Shown: positions 12,184-21,685 of the stretch, piece after piece
How the letters are laid out: every line of letters begins with the position of its first letter
How positions within the stretch are numbered: position 1 is the first letter of the stretch
Source: Ectocarpus siliculosus
Taxonomy: Eukaryota > Sar > Phaeophyceae > Ectocarpales > Ectocarpaceae
Assembly (NCBI GenBank): GCA_000310025.1
Contig: FN649758.1
Coordinates: 4,155,534 to 4,219,533, forward strand
DNA length: 64,000 nucleotides
Direction: 5' to 3'
The notes under the pieces: model-generated
Databases searched by the model: none
Told to the model about the DNA's origin: nothing
Seen by the model: the letters and a program-made list of their open reading frames with translations, nothing else
Position numbers and translations under genes: made by a program

Positions 12184-13733
12184 CAAGGGCGCACAAAAAC
12201 AAATTTCCAACACCTACCCGACAAAACGTTTTTTGAGGCCTCTCCGGGGGGGGGAGGNNNNNNNNNNNNNNNNNNNNNNNNNNNNNNNNNNNNNNNNNNN
12301 NNNNNNNNNNNNNNNNNNNNNNNNNNNNNNNNNNNNNNNNNNNNNNNNNNNNNNNNNNNNNNNNNNNNNNNNNNNNNNNNNNNNNNNNNNNNNNNNNNNN
12401 NNNNNNNNNNNNNNNNNNNNNNNNNNNNNNNNNNNNNNNNNNNNNNNNNNNNNNNNNNNNNNNNNNNNNNNNNNNNNNNNNNNNNNNNNNNNNNNNNNNN
12501 NNNNNNNNNNNNNNNNNNNNNNNNNNNNNNNNNNNNNNNNNNNNNNNNNNNNNNNNNNNNNNNNNNNNNNNNNNNNNNNNNNNNNNNNNNNNNNNNNNNN
12601 NNNNNNNNNNNNNNNNNNNNNNNNNNNNNNNNNNNNNNNNNNNNNNNNNNNNNNNNNNNNNNNNNNNNNNNNNNNNNNNNNNNNNNNNNNNNNNNNNNNN
12701 NNNNNNNNNNNNNNNNNNNNNNNNNNNNNNNNNNNNNNNNNNNNNNNNNNNNNNNNNNNNNNNNNNNNNNNNNNNNNNNNNNNNNNNNNNNNNNNNNNNN
12801 NNNNNNNNNNNNNNNNNNNNNNNNNNNNNNNNNNNNNNNNNNNNNNNNNNNNNNNNNNNNNNNNNNNNNNNNNNNNNNNNNNNNNNNNNNNNNNNNNNNN
12901 NNNNNNNNNNNNNNNNNNNNNNNNNNNNNNNNNNNNNNNNNNNNNNNNNNNNNNNNNNNNNNNNNNNNNNNNNNNNNNNNNNNNNNNNNNNNNNNNNNNN
13001 NNNNNNTAGTGGAATTGAGGGGGGATACGCGGAGGGGGGGCGAAGGCGCTCAGTGCGAAAGCGCTTGAAGAAACGGCGGTTTAGTCTTGTTGAGGGAGGT
13101 GGAGGGGCCTGGGGGAGTGAATAAGTACTTGAACGCACGGTAGTTGCAATTGTGGACGGGTGTTGCACGTGGTGAAGGTGATGCTACTGCCGTAGGCTCA
13201 TCGGCAGCCCCTCCTCGGTATGTTGCCGCATTGAGTATGCTTGGATTCCACGGCTTGGTTCTGGCGTGTCGTGTGCTATTTTGCATTATTCGCCCGAGGC
13301 CAAATTAAATGTCGCGGACTTGTCGCAGAAGCATTGAGAAGTTCGAAGTTACTTCTAGCTTGAGGGGGTGTCCCCAAGCACTGTACTCCCAAAACTTGAA
13401 AACCAACTAGAAGTTAGTAGCCCATCCAACCTGTAGCCCATCACCAAGTTGCCATCACAGCTATTTATACGAAGTAGCAATCTTCCGGCGCCGAATGTAC
13501 ACACCATTAATTATGTTAAACCTATCCAACAACTACGTGGTAACAAGGTCCTTGTGCACTTCTGCCTGCCGTAAACACCAGCACACGAAAGCATTACCAA
13601 TGGAGAGGGAGAAAGCTAACAAAGCCTCTACAAAAAATGTACCACGAAAAAAAAACTTTTTTCGTCCCCTCCGGGGGGGGGGGGGGGCGGGTAGGTGTGC
13701 AAGAAGACTTTTTTTGTGCGCCCTTGTGCTCGT
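12177..13733. mobile_element. Second TIR element of the CAAGGGCGCAC family, gap inside
   Basis: The element spans 12184-13726 with CAAGGGCGCAC at the left and its reverse complement at the right. It is flanked by the 7-bp direct repeat TGCTCGT (12177-12183 and 13727-13733). It lies in the opposite orientation to the 3326-4009 copy. Behind the gap, 13010-13425 repeats 4240-4640. A basic tail like that of the 4-kb fragment (RRRSVRKR) is readable on the plus strand just after the gap. The gap probably hides the body of the coding region. Confidence 0.8.
12258..13006. other. Assembly gap (749 N)
   Basis: Unresolved bases between a G-run and G-rich sequence. Any frame reported across it is an artefact. 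Confidence 1.
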
Positions 13734-14829
13734 GGTAGAAAATATTTATGCGTGAGGGGCCTTGTCAACGGAGGGATCTATGCGCCACATCTTCCCAAAG
13801 ATTGCTTTTGTTGTCCTGGGCACTCTTGTCGCCGTCCTCGTGCAAGAAGAGGCGGGAGTCCGCTGGCACAACCTCTCACGGAGGTTGGCAGCCACGAACA
13901 GTGTACATGGAATGACGTGTCGCAGCACCTCGTGCGTGAAGCTGTGGGTCAAGTTTTCCTCTTGACCGGCTACAAGGAAGGCTGAACCACATGCTTTGGT
14001 ACTTACAACGGACATCGAACGCTAAATTACTTGAAATACGTGATATTCGTTGCCGTACGCAGGAGCGGCCGACAAGGATTGGATATTTCTTGTCCACACA
14101 CCGGTGTTAACCCCCTCCTGTGTAGCCTTGGATGGTTGTAGTTGTACGGAAAAACGATTCTGAAAGTCTACACTTTATTACTCTGCGTACAATGAAAAGT
14201 GTCGTGTACGTCTCACGACGAAAATGGGAGTACTGTCGCCATACCAAGTTGGACGCCACCAATAGAAACCTGGGAAGGTCGTGCAAAAATGGTCATGTAC
14301 GTACGCGGTTGTCGTCACCTTGAAGCCTCTCACCGAAAACACACCCGCGGACGCTCTTGCCGATACACGGTATACGAGAACATGGCAACAGGTAACGACC
14401 ACTGTAAATGAAGCAGGCAGCCGCAAGGATGTTACTTGCATTGTGGGAGAGAATAACCTTGGAGGACCCGCTGATGGTAGTAAGTCGTTCCATACTTCGA
14501 TTGAAAACACTAAACAACTGCGAGAGAGAAAAACCATGAGGACCCGATGATGGTAATAAGTCGTTCCATACTTCGATTGAAAACGCCAAACAACTGCGAG
14601 AAACAAACGTGGCGCAACACGAACGACTGAAGTCCCACAAAGAAAACCAGGGAATACCCCGCGTCGGAACATGCACGGGGCGCCATTCGTAAACCTCTTC
14701 ACCCCACCGTGCCAGAGCGAGCTCGAGTGCCCTGGTCTACAAAACCACGATCATTCATCACGAAGTATGGAGCTGGCCACCACCAGGCATTTCCCCGCAT
14801 AGTACTGCGCGCTTCAAGTGTTTATCCTT
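13734..14829. other. No recognised gene; one tandem duplication
   Basis: Apart from the 76-bp duplication at 14462-14606 there is nothing I recognise. Confidence 0.45.
14462..14606. repeat. Tandem duplication, period about 76 bp
   Basis: Two copies beginning GAGGACCCG and sharing AAGTCGTTCCATACTTCG and AACAACTGCGAGA, with a few substitutions. Confidence 0.8.
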
Positions 14830-16163
14830 TCAACGAGTCAAAGATGCATCTCTAAACTGAACCCTCTTCAGCGACCTTGGCCACATGCAACCACACGTAA
14901 AACCGTCACCTGTAGACATCCCGTCAAACCTCAGTTCGACTATAGCTCTCGGCCAACGTACGCCTGACAGTGGTTGTTGGAAGCGTTTGCCAAACGACAA
15001 CTCCTTCAGGGTAGGAGCCCAACATGACTCGAGAGTGATTGAATGATCCCCCGAAGGCAAGCGACTCCAATCCAGGCGGCCACTGCAAGGTGTAAACCTT
15101 CGTGTTGAACTTACCCCCAAGCACCAACGTCTTTAGGCTCGTAGGCCATGTGGTGTCGCTTACACGCCACCCGCAGCCTGACCCAAACTCGAAAGCTTCT
15201 AGCGTGGACGGCCACTTAGCGCGTTCTACGGAAACCATGTCGTCGAAATCATCCGGGAACACAACTATATGCAAGTTCCTGGGCCAATGAACGGCATCAA
15301 CCTTCTGGTTGAATTTGAAGGCGAACGATAACTCCAACAGCCCCTCAGGCAACTGCATGCCTTGTATTGGGCTGTTGAAACTCCCCCCCAACCGTAGGAC
15401 CTTGAGCGTGGCAGGGAGTACCACAGGAGGCCTCAGCCCCCCGTTCCACGCACCCCCCAAGGTGAGATACTGCAGCGAACCAGGCCAGATAACGTCTAGC
15501 AGGTTCTGCTGGAACGCATCACCGGCCGTCAGAGCGATCAATGCATCCGGCCAATGATAGCCGGTCAACGGTTGGTCAAAGCACGTACCAAACGCCAAAC
15601 GTTGCAAGCTACTGGGCCAGTGGACTGCGGCGATTGGCTGGTTGAAGCATCCTCCTAGACGAATGTCCTCGATGGAATCTACGAAAGTCACACCTTCGAT
15701 GGACCTGTTGAATGTGCTTTCTAGCGAAAGTTGCTTCAAATTAGGAGGCGTACTGATACTTTCGAGTGGCTAGTTGAAGCGGCTCTCGCAGCCGGATCCG
15801 AACGACATCACCTCAACGGTGGCCGGCCACACCACTCCGTCCATGGGCGAATTGAATAAATCCTTGGCCCGAAATATACGCAAGTGACTCGGCGGCAACA
15901 TGGACCTGTGATTGCCCGCTAGCGGACCATAAGTCCGCGGAAAGCGACAGCATCCTTGCGCCTTGCATGTTGTCGTGAAACTTGTTAAAAGAAGGGGCGG
16001 ACGTACATGCCGACCAAGTAATCGCAACCGCAGTCGATGGCTTCAGCTTGGTTAGCCACTCTACCAATTCTCTATCGTATGTCGGCCCCTGGTAAGTTTC
16101 GTCGCCTAGGGTACTCCTGAGGAGAGGATCCAGCATCCCTCTGTGGGTTACTGTGGCACACAT
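14830..16163 (-). pseudogene. FNIP-repeat protein with about 14 WP-type repeats
   Basis: The minus strand reads through a long run of roughly 24-residue repeats of the form WPxxLxxLxFGxxFNxPI, for example WPSSLQRLAFGTCFDQPL and LPATLKVLRLGGSFNSPI. The main frame (16027 to 14924) has one in-frame TAG at 15770-15772, exactly where FNQPL is expected, consistent with a CAG-to-TAG change. Near 15030 a one-base shift moves the repeats into another frame that ends at 14830 (LKELSFGKRFQQPLSGVRWP). The N-terminal part (16163 to about 15900) is in a third frame. It diverges strongly from the three plus-strand copies. The repeats probably form a solenoid for protein binding; the damage argues for a recently lost gene. 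Confidence 0.7.
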
Positions 16164-16188
16164 CGCTGCTATGTTGCATATCTGACAG

Positions 16189-19100
16189 GGCGGGCTTCAA
16201 CTCCTACGCTGAACTGCACTCCAACACGGCCGCCGCGGACGTCGTCGGCGGCCGGGAGTTGCGCCTCCTGGGTTCGGAGCTCCTGCAGTGCTGGGAGATA
16301 TACGCCGTGCTTAAGGCCGCAAATGATGTCGGTAAGAAAGTTGCGTTGTCCCCTTACTGCAACATGCTGTATTCTGTTGTGACAACACAGCAGACCTCTC
16401 CCCGCATTGGAATACATTTTCCATCGACGGCGAACAAAAATTAGTACCCAATCCCCAATCCGACCGCGTACAGGTTAACAGTAACTTCTCGTAGGAAGGA
16501 TAAGGGAGCGCCGAGCAGGGGACATGCGTGCGAGCCTTTTAATTGGCAGTAGTCAATCGTTTGTTTCTTCTTGTCTTTCCTCTGTCATGACGCAAGGGGT
16601 GGGACACCTACCGGGGGTGGGAGATGTTCGACAAGCCTTAGCGGTTACACGAACGACCGCGCGTCCTCGACAGCACGGAGGGTTATTCACACAGAACCGA
16701 CAACCGATGGCGAGTCGCCTTCAGCTATCGTGCTGGCAGCTGACTCAAGTTCTTCGTCTTGCTTGCCGTTACTCAAACTTTCTCCGTTTTGATTGCGTGC
16801 AAGGTCCACACAACAAGTGGTACGCATTGCCGGGCCAGGCACTCAAGCCAAGGGATCCCAAGGCTGTCGATGTGTTTGATGAGAGAGGTGAGCAGTCAGG
16901 ATGCAATCATTGGGCGGGGCTACGTCGTGTCGAGGAGGAGCTCAACGACAGGTACTGGAGAGACTCCCCGTGGGTAGATCACGCTTGTGATCAGTGCCGG
17001 AAGTACACTCCCATAGAGGGACAGGACTTCTGGACGCAGGCGGCCGCGATAGACGGCAATACGTCCACGCGATACTTCAAGGTCTGCAAGTGTTTTTTTT
17101 CGGCGGAGAATGCCTTACTCTTGGCTCGTTTTATTCTGGTGTCGCAAAACAGTCTTATACTTCGTCGCCGCTATCCATACCTTCCGCTCGTGGCGGTTTG
17201 GGTTCGTCCGCTCCAAACACTGCCAAGAACGTTGCACAGCGGCGGGTAGATGATATAATTCTTAAATGATGCGTATTGCCGGGACTTTGTTAGGCGCATT
17301 TCGATGTTCTCGCCGTTAGTTGGCGCTGCCGTGTGTTTTGCATGGACCTGCCTTTCGAGGCGCCGTGGATAGGGGCGCTAAGTGTCACTTGAACGTCCCC
17401 GTACACACACTCCTTTGTTGTCGCACGGGCACAAATGCGCGTTCTGGGTCGCACAACCGCCCTGCGGAAACAATCGCGAGGACAACAGGCTAACGTGCAC
17501 AGCACACCAGGCACAGGAGGACGAGTTCAACAGAAGGAACCGGGAGGTTACGTGGACTGCTGCACAGCGAGCGCGCTTCTTGGACCAGGAGGTGTCGTAG
17601 AATCAACGCATGCTACGCCCACACCCCTTTTGGACCAAACAGCAATTTACGACGAAGCGTTTTTGATGTGGGGTTTCTGCATAAACATCCATCGCGGCGG
17701 TGGCATACCCTGTGATTGGTTACCGACATGATATCGTCTTTACATCACCAGAGGGTTCGGGAGGGCTTCTCAACTACCTCTCAAGTATGTGTTTCGTCGT
17801 GAGTCAAAAGATGAGTTCTTAAAGGGGAGGCTCTGGACTTCTTCGAAGGTACAGGGCTGCTTGGGGTCCTCCTCCTTCATCTGGCCCGTTTTTCAGAACC
17901 CCAATAACTGTTACTCCTTTCCCCTTGAGTTCTTTATTTTTGGTAGTTTTTTTTTGGAAAACCGCTCCGATAGAGGGGTGCCTTTTGCTTCAGCAAGAAC
18001 AAATGTTAGAGGTACTCCCGTACGTGATGTGTGCACGTTCCACTCTAAAAACTCTCGCACAAGCGCCGTGGCTTTTGCATCGACTGCCCCTCTGCTTCAT
18101 GGGCGAGAAATATCCACCTCTACGTATTTCCTTCAACAGTGCAAGCTATTTTACCCTACACTCTACTCCTAACCCCACCACAGCTACAGGACAATAGGCG
18201 CGTTCCGGTCGGGATGAACCCTCCGACATGGGTTCTCAGGCGAGGACGGAACGCGCCCGGCAGACAACGAGAACATTTTTTGTCACACCGCATGGAATTG
18301 AGACAGAAGGTCCACAGTTGAGGGTGTACATCACCATGTACTCCAAGAATACACTGTAGGAGGGCCTGCGATTGAAGCCCACCTGACACCGCAGGCTTCG
18401 GGTTTAACCTATTTTGAACGTGGCGGTATCGAATGTATCATAACGAATCTGGCGCGCATGGGAGCAGCCGGATTTAAGCCGCATTGATCGGCACCATCAC
18501 AAACCCCTAGCTCCCTTGTCACTGCGTGCGTGTGTGTGCCGACAAAATAGCCTGAGGACATGAGGATGCTCCGTGCAATCCTAGGAAGGAAGAGCAGCTG
18601 GGGGAGCCTTTCCGCGAGCTGGTCTTGCGGGATCATCTGCGGGATAGTGCCCCTCTTGGAGGCGGAAGGATGTGCCGATGTGGACGCGGCCCTGAAACAT
18701 AATTTTCCCGATGAGGATCGACGCCCGACCATCCTCTTCTACGACAAGGCCTGCGTTCTGGACCGCTACCTGAGCGGCCGAGGGGATCTGTCCTGGGTTG
18801 GAACGATGCTGATCGTCGACCGGTACTTGACACATGGGTCTGTGGTTCCAAAGCACCCAGGGCAATTCAACGGGAGACTACGTAAACCTCGGCCTAAAGT
18901 AGGGCGTGCTCCCTGTGAGTAAGTTACTCACAGCAGCAGGTTGGGCGTTCTAAGTTGTAGTTTGCGGGGCGTTGGGGGTGGCGTGTACAGTGTGTCCAAA
19001 CTCCAACTTGGAATGAAGTGCCGTCGTCGAACACATACCCCTGCCGTACCCAATATCCGTGTTGTGCGCATATCATTACTGTGGACGCCGGCAGGTTCCA

Positions 19101-19564
19101 TTATCGGGGCCATACGGAGCTTGCGTTGTCTATCCTCAACAACCCAAACGACTACAACAACCTTTTTCTGTGGAACTTGCAGCAAGACCCGAGTTCTACT
19201 GGAACTCCTCCATCGCCGAGTCCAACAACGGGTGGCTAAGCGGTGCGTCAGATACACCCTGCGTCGAACCAATAGCAGTTTCTGGTTAACACCGTCATTA
19301 CAGCCCCCCGTTGATGTCTTCTCCTCGCTGTCTCACTCGTAATCCGTGTTGTTTCATCCATTAAGGCTAAGTACCTCCAACTACGTTAACTACCCTCACT
19401 TGTTCTGAAACGCATGCCTCTCTTGTTGACCAGGGTTTCGACATGTCCTCATGCGCATGCCAAAGGTGCTGAACCGTTTCGTCTTGGACAACAATATCTG
19501 CTTCAAGAACGAGCTCCTGCTCACCAAAAAGCTGTTGTCCCAGCACCCGACCTTTGACCGTTAG
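16189..19564 (+). pseudogene. KDZ/CxC6-type transposase-like gene, decayed
   Basis: Exons at 16189-16331, 16804 to about 17090, about 18568-18822, 19095 to about 19289 and about 19434-19564. The first junction (GTAAG donor, GCAAG acceptor) and the 18822/19095 junction keep phase and produce the reading VDRFHYRGHTE. Order of signals: a CxxC block (HACDQCRKY) followed by AAIDGNTST, like the CxC6 zinc module; then TILFYDKACVLDRYL; then VDRFHYRGH and NPNDY; then FYWNSSIAESNNGWL; then FRHVLMRMPKVLNRF. I recall this order from fungal and algal KDZ transposase relatives. A one-base frame change near 19190 is needed to reach the NSSIAE block, so the copy looks inactive. The 17.1-18.5 kb stretch contains nothing I can place. 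Confidence 0.5.
16629..16720 (+). repeat. SINE-like tRNA-derived piece (shared with 48.3 kb)
   Basis: It shares TTAGCGGTTA, CGTCCTCGA and ACCGATGGC with 48301-48395 in the same order and spacing. The A-box-like to B-box-like distance is about 57 bp. It lies in the first visible intron of the KDZ-like gene. Confidence 0.5.
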
Positions 19565-20004
19565 TGAAGCACGTACAACACATACTTCCGGAACGGCAGG
19601 TTGAAGACGTCGGGAACCGCACAGCTCCCGCTGCCATCTTTTTCGTCCTCCTACGGTGTGTCGAGAGCGGGCCAACATTCCTACCGATCCGAGTTCCCTG
19701 GTGCTCTCTACCTAGCAGAGTGGAATTCCACCCGCACAGATATCCTGGGGTGATGGGCTGAAGGATGCACTTGGTTTGGTTACGCACCATTTGCGCTGCC
19801 TATGGGGCTGCTTTACGTACATTCGAGCCAATGGGAAGATAGTAAACACGCATTCGTGCGTGCCCGTTCAGGTGACAAAAGGGTTTCAAACCATACCCGA
19901 GGCTTTCCCGCCCCGCGGCCCTCTTCATTGCGTCGTAGTTTTCCGTTTATTTCTGTCTCGGTGCAGATGTTTGATACATTCGCGCCATAACCAAGTGAAA
20001 TTAC
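19565..20004. other. No recognised gene
   Basis: Downstream flank of the transposase-like gene; only short frames. Confidence 0.4.
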
Positions 20005-20375
20005 CCCGTGGGTACCCACGGGCAATGCCCATGGGTTCCCACAGGGAATGCCCGTGGGTACCCACGGGTTCCCACGGGCAATGCCTATGGGTGCCCGTGG
20101 GTTCCCACGGGCAATGCCTATGGGTGCCCATGGGTACCCATGGATTCCCACGAGCAATGCCTATGAGTGCCCATGGGTACCCATGGGTAGTGCCCGTGGT
20201 TACCCATGGTGACCCATGGCCACACACACACATGGTGACCAATGGGCACCCAAACTGATGCCTAACGCTAGCCCATGGTCGTCACCGTGGGTAGCCACAG
20301 GCACTCGTGGTGTTAACCGTGGGTAGGGATCCATTGGTATCGGTGATGTAGCACCCTACGGGTGCCGACGGGTAA
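20005..20375. repeat. CCATGGGTACCC / CCCGTGGG palindromic array
   Basis: About 370 bp of imperfect tandem units built from CCATGGGTACCC and CCCACGGGCAATGCC, drifting to CCGTGG-type units on the right. Open frames across it, rich in Gly, His, Trp and Pro, are a by-product. Confidence 0.85.
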
Positions 20376-20884
20376 TCATGATGATCACCACGGGACCTAT
20401 TCGTCCCGACTAAGGAAAGACGAAACGTCTTGGAGCTTTGAAAACAAAAAAATCCACCGTACCGTTTAAATCTGCAACAAGTAAGTATGATGAAGAGACC
20501 TGCCCAAGGCCTCGGCGTGCGCGTGCACTGTACGAAACACGGGAGATGCGACAACGCCCTCAGCGTCGCGGCGTGGATCTTGGGTGAGCCTAGCGCCGTG
20601 GATCTGGGCGAGGGCACAATGACGCGCTTTCCTCCACGCCCACACCAAGCCAGTTCAGTTGTAAAGTTGTCATTCGGCTTTAGATACCTTCCTCTCTTTC
20701 GTTACATTCTTGCGCCGAGCTGGAATAATGCTGGACTCACTAACTGCTGTGCTGTGAGCCGGCCACGGAACCTTGGGTGTACCAGCTCGCTGTAGCCGCG
20801 CCTTCGTCGACCCCGCCTAATCGATGTTATAGAGTACATTACGCTTAATCTAGGTACCCGTTGTGATCCCCGTGGTGGTCAAAG
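20376..20884. other. No recognised gene
   Basis: Short frames only, between the two right-hand arrays of the large element. Confidence 0.4.
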
Positions 20885-20937
20885 CCATTATGGTCCCCCG
20901 TGGACCGTGGGTGCCCGTGGGTACCCATGGACACGAA
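20885..20937. repeat. Right subterminal palindromic array
   Basis: A short array of CCGTGG and CCATGG palindromes ending in the right terminal inverted repeat; the mirror image of 11266-11300. Confidence 0.75.
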
Positions 20938-20958
20938 TAACGATAGTGTATATGACTG

Positions 20959-20966
20959 GAGTATAG
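20959..20966. repeat. Target site duplication, right (GAGTATAG)
   Basis: Exact copy of 11238-11245. Immediately outside it, GTACAACATGCAG matches the empty-site paralogue at about 56165. Confidence 0.75.
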
Positions 20967-21634
20967 GTACAACATGCAGAATGAGCTTGATGAAGTAGTT
21001 TGCGATACATTGGTCCAACCGTTCTTTCTCTTTCTACCCACCGCGCCATATCTTTACAAGTGACTGTTAGCCGTTCGTTCTGCGGACTGCGGAGACGCAT
21101 GACCCATTGGCGCTTGGCGTACGGTACTACTCATGCGTTCCTCTATTGCCCAAAATATGACATCGACAATGAGGACAAGACGATTTCGGCTACTTCGCAT
21201 CTGTGCCGCCCATACTGCAGGAAATATCCCTCTTCTCGGTTCCTTCGCCGAGAATGTACAAATTTCACCCACTCCAGACTGAAACTTGCTTGGGCAACCA
21301 CGTCACTGAACCATTTTTTGTGCAGTGGTGGGAAGACATGCGCATGAGGCACCTAAAACAAGCTGGAACCTATTGACGGTGTCGTATCACTACCTGTTTG
21401 TGGGCAGCAAAAGGCACCATATCGCTACGCACATTACACATTTGGGACCACCTCCGAATCTCCCCCCCTTGTGCTGCCCTGAAACGTTCTACTCTTAAGC
21501 ATAGGGGAATGAATGAAAATACCAAGCCGGCGCCCGACGTTCGAACTGTGGGGAAAACTCAATACAAGACCCTCAGGACCCTTGTTCAACCACCCTTCAT
21601 CCTGATGCTCGCTCATCACTAGCCGATTGGCGTC

Positions 21635-21685
21635 CTACACTACTGGGCAGTTGTCGTCGTCGCCGTTGTGCACGTCCGGACAGTA
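21635..21685 (-). CDS. Pmp-like gene, terminal exon 8
   Basis: 16 codons and TAG. The duplicate at 56821-56871 encodes the same peptide apart from one D/N change and also ends in a stop, which supports this as the true C-terminus. Confidence 0.65.
   Translation of the reverse strand, partial: YCPDVHNGDDDNCPVV

Larger units (their letters stand above)
11246..20958. mobile_element. 9.7-kb DNA transposon carrying KDZ-like transposase and FNIP-repeat cargo
   Basis: Boundaries are set three ways: an 8-bp direct repeat GAGTATAG on both sides; imperfect terminal inverted repeats of about 40 bp (shared core TTATTCGTG followed by CCATGGGTACCC, about 32 of 40 matching); and the uninterrupted paralogous site at 56.15 kb. 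Inside are palindromic CCATGG arrays near both ends, a nested TIR element with the assembly gap, a minus-strand FNIP-repeat gene (14830-16163) and a plus-strand gene resembling KDZ/CxC6 transposases (16189-19564). An 8-bp duplication is what I recall for hAT and Zisupton-type elements. Both genes are damaged, so this copy is probably immobile. Whether the FNIP gene is true cargo or an earlier insertion is inference. Confidence 0.7.

Noticed and set aside
12041-13168. 375- and 291-codon frames across the gap
   Set aside because: Consist mostly of unknown residues; artefact of the N run.
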